From Stieleria tagensis (GTDB taxonomy: Bacteria; Planctomycetota; Planctomycetia; Pirellulales; Pirellulaceae): DNA of 50,176 bases. Below are positions 1 through 7,968 of the stretch, one piece after another; position 1 is the first letter of the stretch; every line of letters starts with the position of its first letter. Position numbers and translations under genes: made by a program. The notes beneath the pieces were generated by a model. That model had not been told where the DNA came from. It saw only the letters and a list, made by a program, of their open reading frames with translations, and did not search any database. The stretch lies in assembly GCF_024129865.1 (NCBI RefSeq), contig NZ_JAMYFE010000050.1:1-50176 (forward strand). The letters are read 5' to 3'.

Positions 1-1
1 C

Positions 2-571
2 AATGAATCCGGCGGCAATGAGACTGGAGAGTCCTCGGAAGGTTCAAGTGATGCGGGGGACCCAATGGGTTCGCCGCGTGACGCTTCGTCACCTCAATCC
101 TCCCATTCAGCTGCCAAACCGAATGCATCTCCCCAGTCCTCGGCAGCTGGCGATGGCGAGGGCGGCGAGATGGGACAATCGCAATCCGACGCGGCGGCTG
201 AAACACCTCCGCCACCTGACTTGGAATACGCCAAGAAAGCCACCGATATGGTGTTGGACTATTTAGACGAGACGCGCGATCAGGTGGATCAAGATCTACT
301 AGACGATTTGAACTGGACCGCTGCGGACTTGCAACGGTTTCGTGAGCGTTGGCAAAAGGTCCGGCAAATCGATCCGGGCACGCCAGACGCTGCTGCGGCA
401 AACGAGATGGAAGACGCGCTGCGCAGCCTGGGTTTGCAAGCGAATCCAACGCCACGTCAAAGCACGCGCCGCGACGCCGATTCGCTGCGCAATCTGCGTG
501 ACTCCGGCAACCGCCGCCAGGCCCCCCCGGCAATCCGCGACGCCTTCGACGCCTTCCGCCGACGCCAGTAG
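2..571 (+). CDS. C-terminal part of a low-complexity Ser/Gly/Pro-rich protein (5' end outside the window)
   Basis: The frame is open from base 2, so the gene enters from upstream and only about 189 C-terminal residues are visible. The visible part starts acidic and Gly/Ser-rich, then Pro/Ala/Gln-rich (about residues 20-75). A charged helical segment follows (DLEYAKKATDMVLDYLDE onward, then LNWTAADLQRFRERWQKV), and the tail is Arg-rich. The helical segment looks like the conserved C-terminal block of large planctomycete proteins that often sit beside MoxR/DUF58/BatA-type genes, but that assignment is only suggestive. The TAG stop lies inside the first copy of the tandem repeat that follows, so the repeat supplies the stop codon. 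No function is assigned. Confidence 0.6.
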   Translation, partial: NESGGNETGESSEGSSDAGDPMGSPRDASSPQSSHSAAKPNASPQSSAAGDGEGGEMGQSQSDAAAETPPPPDLEYAKKATDMVLDYLDETRDQVDQDLLDDLNWTAADLQRFRERWQKVRQIDPGTPDAAAANEMEDALRSLGLQANPTPRQSTRRDADSLRNLRDSGNRRQAPPAIRDAFDAFRRRQ

Positions 572-1081
572 GCCAGGTGAAACCTGGCGTCTGTTGCCAA
601 CCGAAGGACCCGCCAGGTTGCACCTGGCCTACCGCATCACGACTTCGCTGACAGTGAATCCAACAAAGACGCCGACGCCAGTAGGCCAGGTGAAACCTGG
701 CGTCCGCTGCCAACGAAGGACTTGCCAGGTTGCACCTGGCCTACCGCATGCCGGCTTCGCTGACAGTGAATCCAACAAAGACGCCGACGCCAGTAGGCCA
801 GGTGAAACCTGGCGTCCGCTGCCAACGAAGGACCTGCCAAGTTGCACCTGGCCTACTGCATGCCGGCTTCGCTGACAGTGAATCCAACAAAGACGCCGAC
901 GCCAGTAGGCCAGGTGAAACCTGGCGTCTGCTGCCAACCGAAGGACCCGCCAGGTTGCACCTGGCCTACTGCATCACGACTTCGCTGATAGTGGATTCAA
1001 CAAAGACGCCCACACCAGTAGGCCAGGTGAAACCTGGCGTCCGCTGCCAACGAAGGACCTGCCAGGTTGCACCTGGCCTAC
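568..1081. repeat. Five-copy ~112 bp tandem repeat, each unit carrying a long inverted repeat
   Basis: Left arms of the form GTAGGCCAGGTGAAACCTGG begin at 568, 681, 793, 905 and 1018, giving periods of 113, 112, 112 and 113. Each is followed about 25 bases later by a near-perfect reverse complement ending in CACCTGGCCTAC; these right arms begin at 613, 725, 837, 950 and 1062. Linkers of about 48 bases join the units. Left-arm stop codons terminate the upstream plus-strand gene (569-571), and the right end abuts the stop of the convergent minus-strand gene (1078-1080). Each unit can fold into a strong GC-rich hairpin on either strand, so the array could act as a bidirectional terminator; that role is inferred. 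Frames reading through it give repetitive peptides and are not treated as genes. Confidence 0.93.
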
Positions 1082-2178
1082 TGCATGCCGGCTTCGGTGA
1101 GAGTGAATTCGGCAAAGACGGGAAGGTGGCTGCTGATCGCTTCGGCTTGACTGAGATTCAGATTGTCGATCCGCAAGAAGTCGTGTGGCCCACCGCGACC
1201 GAGGTACTCGCTGGTGTGGTTTCGGTCGACCAATACGTTGCAGGTTTGATGTCGGTTGAAGATGTCGGTCGTTGCGCTGCTGACCGCGGCCACTACCTCC
1301 GCACCCATGATGCGAGGAATCAAGTAAGAATCGTCGGCTTGAAACAGTCCGGCCATCACCACGTCATCTTCACCTCGACCGTCCTGTCGCACCGATGCAA
1401 ACACATTGGGCAACACCGCGACTTCGGCGGCTGCCCGCGCCAAATGGATGCGTACGTTGACCACCGAGAACGTCCAGGCCTGGTTCGTCGGCGGCTGGGC
1501 GGCGCGGAACCAAGCCACCATTGGGTCGTAAGTCATACGGTTGTGAGGATCGGCGACCGTGTACGTCTGTGTTCGATCCACGTTCACACGATCGATGTTG
1601 AACAGGATAGCCAGTTGCTCTGATCGATCACTCGGACCGGTCGGCTGTCCCAGCACAAAATCGAAATGGCGACCGCCCTCATTGATCGCATCGACCAGTC
1701 GGGGCACCAAGTCGCGCTCCGCCGCAGTGATTTGTTGCAATGCGATGACATCAAACTTGCGAATGATCCGAACCAAATGGATCCGAGCATGGTCACTCGC
1801 CAATTTACTTGGCCCGAACCCACTGAGCGCCCAGGAACCGATTCGCAATGGCTGACCCCGACCGGCTGGCTGGGGCGCTGCACCGGCCGGCGGAGCGATG
1901 CCGTCGTCGACTCCTGTCGGTCGTGCGGCAAACGGTGATGGGGTTGCGAACTCGCTGCCCAAGAACGGATTGTCGCCGGAAAAACCGGGCTCCGTTGTAA
2001 TAAAACTCAGTTGATCCGATGCCGCACTCGGATCGGCCAACGCGCTGGTCTTGGGATGGATCGACAGACCGTCCAGCCCTTTCACTTTGAAATTTTTGGC
2101 GAAATAGACAGCTCCGCCGATCATCGCGCAAATCACGATCAACTTAAAAATCGGAATCGATCGTCTTGAATCGTCCAT
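1078..2178 (-). CDS. Membrane-anchored endonuclease/exonuclease/phosphatase-fold protein, probably catalytically dead
   Basis: This 366-residue protein has one N-terminal membrane segment (about residues 9-27), a Pro/Ala-rich linker to about 110, then a domain with the layout of the EEP (DNase I-like) superfamily. The motif positions can be followed: LRIGSWALSGF at 111-121, DVIALQQI at 143-150, VMAGLFQAD near 274-282 and ISSHLPVFAEF at 348-358. Active members carry Asn in the first, Glu in the second, Asp and Asn in GDFN, and Asp before His in SDH. Here these are Ala117, Gln149, Leu278/Gln280 and Ser350; only the final His (351) remains. The fold is recognisable, but metal-dependent phosphodiester cleavage is unlikely. 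The stop overlaps the end of the tandem repeat. Confidence 0.7.
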   Translation of the reverse strand: MDDSRRSIPIFKLIVICAMIGGAVYFAKNFKVKGLDGLSIHPKTSALADPSAASDQLSFITTEPGFSGDNPFLGSEFATPSPFAARPTGVDDGIAPPAGAAPQPAGRGQPLRIGSWALSGFGPSKLASDHARIHLVRIIRKFDVIALQQITAAERDLVPRLVDAINEGGRHFDFVLGQPTGPSDRSEQLAILFNIDRVNVDRTQTYTVADPHNRMTYDPMVAWFRAAQPPTNQAWTFSVVNVRIHLARAAAEVAVLPNVFASVRQDGRGEDDVVMAGLFQADDSYLIPRIMGAEVVAAVSSATTDIFNRHQTCNVLVDRNHTSEYLGRGGPHDFLRIDNLNLSQAEAISSHLPVFAEFTLTEAGMQ

Positions 2179-2470
2179 CGTATGAAAAGGATACGCTCAA
2201 AGGCTCGGCCGCCGTGGCGCCCCGCATCGGCAGGATCACGCATCAAGAGGCGGAAAAAAACGTCTGTCTCGGGCGGGCGCAGCGCCACGTTTCATTCATC
2301 GGCCCAGCACCTGCCCGGGTTCCAGCCCAAGCCGATTGCCGCCCCGTAGAAGGCGAGGGGCCATCCGGACGACTGACAGAAAGCTCACAACGCGAATCTT
2401 TGTCTTGTGGCGGCCGGTCGAATACGATGGCGATTCCCACTGCACGCCCTCCCGCCCCCGTTGGTCGACA

Positions 2471-4336
2471 ATGAATTGTTTCCGGTTCCTGATCGTAGTC
2501 GCATTTTCATCGCTTGGTACGGTCGTCACAGCTGCCAATCGCCCCAACATCCTATGGCTGTTTGCCGAAGACACCTCGCCCTGGATGGGCTGCTACGGTG
2601 ACCCGATCAATCAAGGCCACACACCGAACATCGATTCATTGGCCCAGCGGGGAGTTCGCTTTTCCCGTGCCTATGTCCCCGCCCCCGTTTGCTCGGCCTG
2701 CCGTTCGGCATTGATGGGTGGCATGAATCAAATTCGATTCGGCGCCCACGAACACCGCTCCAGTCGCGGCCCGGCAAAACTGCATCTGCCGCCCTGGTTC
2801 AAACTGTTGCCGCAACTGGTCAAAGACAGTGGCTATTTCACGTTCAACTATGGCAAAGACGATTACAATTTTGTGTGGAACCCTACGGCGAATTATTCTC
2901 AACAGAAAAAGAATCGTGCAGCGATTGAATGGAGCGAATTAAAATCCAATCAACCATTCTTTGGACAGATTCAAACAGCCGGCGGGAAAAACAACACCAA
3001 CAATTTTCCGCAGTCACGCAAGGTCGATCCCAGCACGGTTACCGTGCCGCCAGACTATCCGCAAAACGACCTCTACCGCGAAACCGTCGCCCAGCACTAC
3101 GACGCCATTCGCAAGGATGACGATTTCATCGGTGAGGTGCTCAGCGGTTTAGAAGCATCGGGAATGGCGGACAACACGATCGTCGTGTACTTCGGCGACC
3201 ATGGCGCCAACAACCTGGTCCGTCACAAACAAATGCCTACCGAAGGCGGATTGCACGTGCCGTTCATCATCGCCGGACCGGTCGACTATGTGCCCTCACC
3301 ATCGGTGCGAGACGACTTGGTCAATCTACTCGATCTATCCGCCACCACGCTGGCCTGGGCCGGTGTCGATCAACCCCAGTGGTACGAAGGCCAACGACTA
3401 TTTGACCCGAACGTCAAACCGCGCAGCTTTGTCGCAGCAGCCAAAGACCGATTGGACCATACCATCGATCGCGTCCGTACGATTCGGACGGATCGTTTTC
3501 GTTACACGCGGAACTACAAAACCGACCGTATCTTTCTACAACCACAGTACCGCGACGGACGACCGTTCCTACAAAACTTGCACGATCTGTATCAGTCCGG
3601 TGAACTGTCACCGAAGTTGATCGAGATCTATTTCGGCGAGCGGCCGGCCGAAGAGTTTTATGATGTGCAAACGGATCCCAGTCAGATCAACAACCTGATC
3701 GATGATCCACAGTATGCCGACCAGATCCAGCAACATCGTGAGTTGCTAGACGCCTGGCTGGCCAAACGCGATGCCGGCATCGGCGAAGAATCCGACGCAG
3801 AAATGACCTACCAAGCTAATGGTCAAAAGTGGGGCGAAGGTGTCAATCCGGAGTACGAATCCGTTCGCACTGACAGTGACGGGGACGGGTTATCCGACGA
3901 TTGGGAACGCATCAATGGTCGCGATCCCAACGACGGCCGACTGATGTTTTCGTTTGATTGCGGCGGTTGGCAAACCGAAGGCTGGCAAGCCACCGATGAC
4001 GCGGTCGGCAACATCGCCGGCCGACTCGGCTTCCTCGATTTCAAACTCGCCGGCGGCCAGGCGGTTCTGGTTCGCGACGGGTTAAAACTTGACCCCAAAA
4101 AAAACCAAGGCGATCTCGTGATCCGTATGTCATCAACCGACGACACAACGGTGTCACTGTCCGCAGCGAACAACCAAACGCCTGTCGGTGAAACAGAATC
4201 ACAGACGGTTGCTGGGGCGGGCCAACAAATCGCGAGGTTCCCGATTCAGTGGGACCAACCGGTGACAATGTTGCGATTGCAATTTTCCGGCGCCCCTTCG
4301 ACCATCGTCGAAATCGACTCGATCGAGCTGAAGTGA
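2471..4336 (+). CDS. Secreted sulfatase (S1 family) with CSACR formylglycine motif and C-terminal calcium-binding repeat
   Basis: A 621-residue alkaline-phosphatase-superfamily sulfatase that should hydrolyse sulfate esters, probably on polysaccharides, outside the cytoplasm. The ATG at 2471 gives a clean signal peptide (hydrophobic from about residue 5, cleavage near TA-ANRPN) and is preferred to upstream in-frame starts. NRPNILWLFAED at 23-34 is the N-terminal metal-binding strand. Cys74-Ser-Ala-Cys-Arg78 is the formylglycine site, matching the minimal C-x-(P/A)-x-R pattern rather than the usual C-x-P-S-R. VVYFGDHG and a central His/Asp-rich core follow. From about residue 468, DSDGDGLSDDWE resembles a thrombospondin type-3/EF-hand calcium loop, followed by a beta-rich C-terminal domain. 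Its 3' end is only 10 bases from that of the convergent sulfatase gene. Confidence 0.9.
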   Translation: MNCFRFLIVVAFSSLGTVVTAANRPNILWLFAEDTSPWMGCYGDPINQGHTPNIDSLAQRGVRFSRAYVPAPVCSACRSALMGGMNQIRFGAHEHRSSRGPAKLHLPPWFKLLPQLVKDSGYFTFNYGKDDYNFVWNPTANYSQQKKNRAAIEWSELKSNQPFFGQIQTAGGKNNTNNFPQSRKVDPSTVTVPPDYPQNDLYRETVAQHYDAIRKDDDFIGEVLSGLEASGMADNTIVVYFGDHGANNLVRHKQMPTEGGLHVPFIIAGPVDYVPSPSVRDDLVNLLDLSATTLAWAGVDQPQWYEGQRLFDPNVKPRSFVAAAKDRLDHTIDRVRTIRTDRFRYTRNYKTDRIFLQPQYRDGRPFLQNLHDLYQSGELSPKLIEIYFGERPAEEFYDVQTDPSQINNLIDDPQYADQIQQHRELLDAWLAKRDAGIGEESDAEMTYQANGQKWGEGVNPEYESVRTDSDGDGLSDDWERINGRDPNDGRLMFSFDCGGWQTEGWQATDDAVGNIAGRLGFLDFKLAGGQAVLVRDGLKLDPKKNQGDLVIRMSSTDDTTVSLSAANNQTPVGETESQTVAGAGQQIARFPIQWDQPVTMLRLQFSGAPSTIVEIDSIELK

Positions 4337-4346
4337 CGGCCACGAA

Positions 4347-5873
4347 TCACTTGTCGCCCGGGTCAATCCACGTCAAATCGTCCCAGTACCCCGTGTCGTT
4401 GGACTGCGGCTGGCCCGGGGTCGTTCGCCCGCGCTGCACGATCTGAGTGATTTGGCGTTCTAAGTCCGCAGCCCGCTGTGGATGCTGGTCCAAAACGTCG
4501 GATTGCTCGCCGGGGTCCGCGGCCAAATCATATAGCTCGCGGCCTGCTTTCCCGTGCGGCATCACCAGTTTCCAATTCCCGTCGGTGATTGCAAACCGGC
4601 CTTTGACACCATGATTGATCAACGGCAGACGCGTGTGGTCGCTGGTTGAATCCTGCAACACCGCGGCAAAACTTTGGCTATCAACTCCGGCATCGGCGGA
4701 CAATTTCGCACCGACAATTTCGGCGAATGTGGCCAGCAAATCGATTTGCCCGATCGGCCGATCCCAAACGCGCCCGGGGCGGTCGATCCCGGCCGGCCAG
4801 CGAACAAAAAATGGCACCCGGTGTCCGCCTTCGTAAACCGAGCGTTTACCTTCGCGAAAAACATAATTGCTGTGGTGACCAAATTTCTTTGCACGTGCCG
4901 CCCACGAATTCTCGGGACCGTTGTCACTGGTGAAAACGATCAACGTGTTGTCGCTGAGTTTTGCGTTGTCCAAAAATTTCAGCAAGCGGCCGACGTGGTG
5001 ATCGGTTTCAATCACGAACTCACCATAACCGCCGCATTCGCCTTGACCATAAAACTCCGGTAGCGGACAAACGGGATAGTGCGGCGACGTCAGCGGCAGG
5101 TACATCAAGAACGGTTGTTGACGCCGCTCGCCGCTGGCATGGTCATCGATCCAATCGATCGCACGGTCGGTGAATCGGGTCAGACATTGGTTGTCGATGA
5201 AGTCCGGCGCAACCTCCATCCCGATTTTGCCGATCGCTTGCCGCGTCGCCTGAGGCGAATCTTGGTAGGGCGGCATGATGCGGTAATCGGAGTGGCGCTG
5301 GTTGGCCTTCTTAGCGGTGAATACTGTCGGCGGGACCGCGGCATAACGGCCTTCGAACCAGGCCAGCACGCCGTAGTTCATCGATGCGGGGATGCCGAAA
5401 AATTCGTCGAACCCTTTGTCCAGCGGCATGTCCTGTGTCGGCTTGCTCCAGTCACGATCCTTGTAGTTGGTGCCCGGAAAGTCCATTCCCAAATGCCATT
5501 TGCCTACCATCGCCGTTCGATACCCGGCGTCTCTCAAAACGGAAGCGATCGTCGCTTGTGAGTCACTGATCAAACATTCGCCCTCGGCTCCCATCACGCC
5601 TTGCTTCAGACGGGTTCGCCAGGCATACCGACCAGTCAACAATCCATAGCGTGACGGCGTGCACACCGAATCCGATGAATGGGCATTGGTGAACGAGACA
5701 CCCTCTGCGGCCAGTCGATCCAGATGGGGTGTTTTGAACTTGGCGTCCGGGTTCAAGCAACTCGCGTCACCGAATCCCTGGTCGTCGGTATAGATCACAA
5801 TGATGTTGGGCGGCTGAGCCGGTGCAGAAACCGACCATCCAATCAAACCCCACAGAAAACACTGGCGAATCAT
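4347..5873 (-). CDS. Secreted arylsulfatase (S1 family, canonical CTPSR motif)
   Basis: A 508-residue type I sulfatase. The start is taken at 5873 (MIRQCFLWGLIG...), which gives a signal peptide ending near APAQ. A longer in-frame start at 5975 would overlap the upstream regulator gene and lacks a signal. IIVIYTDDQGFGD (about 24-36) holds the paired Asp metal ligands, Cys71-Thr-Pro-Ser-Arg75 is the formylglycine site, KWHLG and TSDNGPEN are further active-site strands, and GKRSVYEGGHRVPFFVRWP is typical of arylsulfatase A-like enzymes. The substrate cannot be read from sequence. The gene begins 40 bases after the stop of the Fur-family gene on the same strand, so read-through from the regulator promoter is possible. 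Confidence 0.92.
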   Translation of the reverse strand: MIRQCFLWGLIGWSVSAPAQPPNIIVIYTDDQGFGDASCLNPDAKFKTPHLDRLAAEGVSFTNAHSSDSVCTPSRYGLLTGRYAWRTRLKQGVMGAEGECLISDSQATIASVLRDAGYRTAMVGKWHLGMDFPGTNYKDRDWSKPTQDMPLDKGFDEFFGIPASMNYGVLAWFEGRYAAVPPTVFTAKKANQRHSDYRIMPPYQDSPQATRQAIGKIGMEVAPDFIDNQCLTRFTDRAIDWIDDHASGERRQQPFLMYLPLTSPHYPVCPLPEFYGQGECGGYGEFVIETDHHVGRLLKFLDNAKLSDNTLIVFTSDNGPENSWAARAKKFGHHSNYVFREGKRSVYEGGHRVPFFVRWPAGIDRPGRVWDRPIGQIDLLATFAEIVGAKLSADAGVDSQSFAAVLQDSTSDHTRLPLINHGVKGRFAITDGNWKLVMPHGKAGRELYDLAADPGEQSDVLDQHPQRAADLERQITQIVQRGRTTPGQPQSNDTGYWDDLTWIDPGDK

Positions 5874-5913
5874 GGCGATGATGCCCACGTCAGAAGGAAA
5901 GGGAGAAAAGCAG

Positions 5914-6348
5914 TCAGGAATCCGTACTGCCGCAATCATTGCAGTGACCGCGCAATAGAATCTCCGTGACTTCACCGATTTTGGAACTGCGTCGCAAACT
6001 GCCGGCGGTCAGTTTGACGTCGTCCAAGCAGGATACCGTACCACAGTCGACACACAAAAAGTGCGGGTGCCCGCTGTCATCGTCGCGGCCTTGGCTGGTC
6101 GCTTCAAATCGCCAAACGTGGTCGCCCAGTTCGGTCCGGCGCAGCAATCCGGCATCAGTCAAATCATTCAGGTTGCGGAACACAGTCGCCTTGTCAATTC
6201 CACTTTCGGTAAGCAGGTCGGCAACGGCGGCATGAGTCATCGGCGCAGCGGACCGCCGCAACAACATCAACGTCGCGGTTCGCGCCGGTGTCGCCCGCAT
6301 TCCGGTTGCTCGGATTTCGGTTTGAACTGCACCGAGTGATGCGTCCAT
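5914..6348 (-). CDS. Fur-family metal-responsive repressor, probably Zur-like
   Basis: A 144-residue Fur-family regulator. The start at 6348 (MDASLGAV...) matches normal family length and leaves a TTGCAA operator cluster immediately upstream; the longer frame to 6495 would place that operator inside the gene. Residues 17-82 form the winged helix (MRATPART..., IDKATVFRNLNDL), and His94/His96 with Cys99-x2-Cys102 and a C-terminal Cys136-x2-Cys139 give the structural zinc site. Zinc rather than iron is inferred because the divergent neighbour is a ZIP-type transporter. The zinc-sensing role is an inference; the family call is firm. Confidence 0.88.
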   Translation of the reverse strand: MDASLGAVQTEIRATGMRATPARTATLMLLRRSAAPMTHAAVADLLTESGIDKATVFRNLNDLTDAGLLRRTELGDHVWRFEATSQGRDDDSGHPHFLCVDCGTVSCLDDVKLTAGSLRRSSKIGEVTEILLRGHCNDCGSTDS

Positions 6349-6384
6349 CCATTCGCCTTGAGTGCTTGGTCGGTGGAATGATCT

Positions 6385-6419
6385 TTGCAACAATCTATCT
6401 TGTTGCAATTCAGTTGCAA
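6385..6419. promoter_or_regulatory. Palindromic operator cluster, probable Fur/Zur binding site
   Basis: TTGCAACA (6385-6392) and TGTTGCAA (6401-6408) form a perfect 8-base inverted repeat with an 8-base spacer. A further TTGCAA at 6414-6419 makes a second dyad, TTGCAA-N5-TTGCAA (6403-6419). The cluster lies 37-71 bases upstream of the regulator's start and about 180 upstream of the ZIP gene, where autoregulation and control of the transporter would be expected. The binding protein is inferred from position. Confidence 0.6.
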
Positions 6420-6598
6420 GTGCAGTGCTGTTACCCATAGCCAGCTCGATCCGACTGGCGTACCATTGCTGCCTGCCGCCGTTGGTCGCGACCAACCAAG
6501 CCGGCCAACGGGAGCGTGATTGCGTGTCATTCCCGAGCGAACCGCGCGTGCCTGGGTACCGCGGCTGATTTCACCGCAAGACTTTTGCCGCTTTGCTT

Positions 6599-7507
6599 AT
6601 GTCACCTGCTGCCCTGCTATTTGTCTACTGCGTCTTCATCTTCGCCGCGTCCAACGCCGGCGGACGGCTGTCTGATTTGATTCAGATGACGCACCTGCGG
6701 ACGCAACTGCTAATGAGTGGTGTCGGCGGTTTGATGCTGGGGATCGCGATGCTGCACTTGCTGCCGCACGCAGGCGAACTGCTGCAGTCCTCGTCGAAAA
6801 CAGGAATGGGGGCACTGATCGGCGTGGTGTCGATGTTCCTGCTGATCCGGCTGTTCCACACACATGACCATGGCGGTCCGATCTCGCGATCCAGGGCGGC
6901 TGAGGCAGCGCCACAGCACGTCCATGATCATGATCATGGACATGATTGCGACGGGCATTCGCACGCCGCCCAGCAACCGTCGAAGCGATTTGGTTGGGCA
7001 GGCGTCTTTTTTGGTCTTGCGCTGCACACACTGATCGATGGCGTCGCCCTGGCCAGCAGCGTGATCGCGGATGCTTCGCATGGATCTTGGTACGGGCTGG
7101 CCGGCATCGGCACCTTCCTCGTGATCGCGCTACACATCCCCTTGGACTCGTTCGCGATCACATCGGTGATGAGCAAACAGGGCTGGTCCGCCGGGGCACA
7201 ACGACTGGCCAGCATGCTGTTCTCACTGGCCTGTCCGCTGGGTGCCTTCCTGATGTACCTCGGTGCGACCACCGTCCTGGACGGCTCTGACGTCCTCGGC
7301 TGGGGCCTGGCTGTTTCGGCAGGCTTCTTTATCTGCATCGCCTTGGCCGATCTGCTGCCCGAGGTCGCGTTCCACGATCACGACCGAGTCAAGCTGACCG
7401 TCGCGCTGCTCCTAGGCGTCGTGATCGCAATCGGTATCGAAAACCTACCTGGCCACGATCACTCGCACGGCCCCGACGACCAACCCGGCCACAACCACCA
7501 CTTCTAA
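6599..7507 (+). CDS. ZIP-family divalent metal (zinc) transporter
   Basis: A 302-residue polytopic membrane protein predicted to import zinc or related divalent cations. It has about eight hydrophobic helices; a His-rich cytoplasmic loop (HDHGG... HVHDHDHGHDCDGHSH, about 88-124) precedes the transport core. Metal-site motifs are His143-Thr-Leu-Ile-Asp147-Gly in helix 4 and His179-Ile-Pro-Leu-Asp183 in helix 5, the second carrying Asp where many ZIPs have Glu. The C-terminus is again His-rich (GHDHSHGPDD). The ATG at 6599 is preferred to the TTG six bases upstream. Divergence from a Fur-family gene across a palindromic operator supports zinc-responsive expression. Confidence 0.88.
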   Translation: MSPAALLFVYCVFIFAASNAGGRLSDLIQMTHLRTQLLMSGVGGLMLGIAMLHLLPHAGELLQSSSKTGMGALIGVVSMFLLIRLFHTHDHGGPISRSRAAEAAPQHVHDHDHGHDCDGHSHAAQQPSKRFGWAGVFFGLALHTLIDGVALASSVIADASHGSWYGLAGIGTFLVIALHIPLDSFAITSVMSKQGWSAGAQRLASMLFSLACPLGAFLMYLGATTVLDGSDVLGWGLAVSAGFFICIALADLLPEVAFHDHDRVKLTVALLLGVVIAIGIENLPGHDHSHGPDDQPGHNHHF

Positions 7508-7894
7508 GATCCGTCGAAACAAGAAGTGCCACAGCCCTGCCCGCGAGAATTCACCGAACTCCAAAGACTCGGGTGCGCTCCGGTCTGGCGGTGAGATGAT
7601 GCCGTCGTTTTGAAGATGCGTTCTTATCGCAACCCGACGCGCCAGTTTAGAAGTTGCGTTTTTTTGGTAGCCCGACGCGTGAGCGAGGGATTTTGGGTAT
7701 CAGCGGGATCCCTCGCTCACGCTTTTTGAGGCCAGCGTTTTCCTAAGCCCAGCGGGCGACACAATGACCCGCGGAAAAGCAAAACTTCAAAGCCCTTATG
7801 GCGAAGATCGCGAGCCAAGTCTCGCTTACGGTTCGCTGCCCGGGCTCTTCTTTTGCCTTAACCGGCGGGCTGGGAAAAAATCTTTCATGAACGA
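7508..7894. other. Intergenic region built from dispersed-repeat fragments, no gene seen
   Basis: No convincing reading frame lies here. The stretch holds a perfect hairpin (7677-7722) and short blocks, such as one around CCGACGCGCCAGTTT (7633-7647) and one around AGCCCAGCGGGCGACAC (7747-7763), that recur in variant form at 38.63-38.9 kb. It therefore looks like an accumulation of intergenic repeat elements rather than a decayed gene. Confidence 0.6.
7677..7727 (+). terminator. Long perfect hairpin followed by T5, terminator-like, member of a dispersed repeat
   Basis: GCGTGAGCGAGGGA (7677-7690) pairs perfectly with TCCCTCGCTCACGC (7709-7722) across an 18-base loop, and TTTTT follows at 7723-7727. 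It could end transcription from the ZIP gene, although it sits 170 bases downstream. A degraded relative occurs at 38873-38912. Confidence 0.6.
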
Positions 7895-7931
7895 TTGACT
7901 CGCTTGCCGACACACCGTACTATCTAGATAG
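7895..7931 (+). promoter_or_regulatory. Sigma-70 type promoter overlapped by a 12-bp palindrome (probable GntR operator)
   Basis: TTGACT (7895-7900), a 17-base spacer and TACTAT (7918-7923) form a reasonable -35/-10 pair. CTATCTAGATAG (7920-7931) is a perfect palindrome covering the -10 element, where a repressor would block polymerase. The GntR gene starts 37 bases downstream, suggesting autoregulation of the whole transporter operon. Confidence 0.6.
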
Positions 7932-7968
7932 CACACTCAATCACTGGCCCCCCTTTGATGGTCCAGCC

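Noticed and set aside
568-1081. Possible CRISPR array
   Set aside because: The units are ~112 bases with internal inverted repeats, and the linkers are near-identical rather than unique spacers. No cas genes are present.
342-1623. Open frames running through the tandem repeat on both strands
   Set aside because: They only translate the repeat (recurring VGQVKPGV- and LAYWRRR-like phrases) because the unit lacks stops in some frames; they overlap supported genes.
2166-2474. Plus-strand frame of about 100 codons between the EEP and sulfatase genes
   Set aside because: No domain, no signal and poor composition; it overlaps the sulfatase start region. I see nothing else in this 290-base divergent gap.
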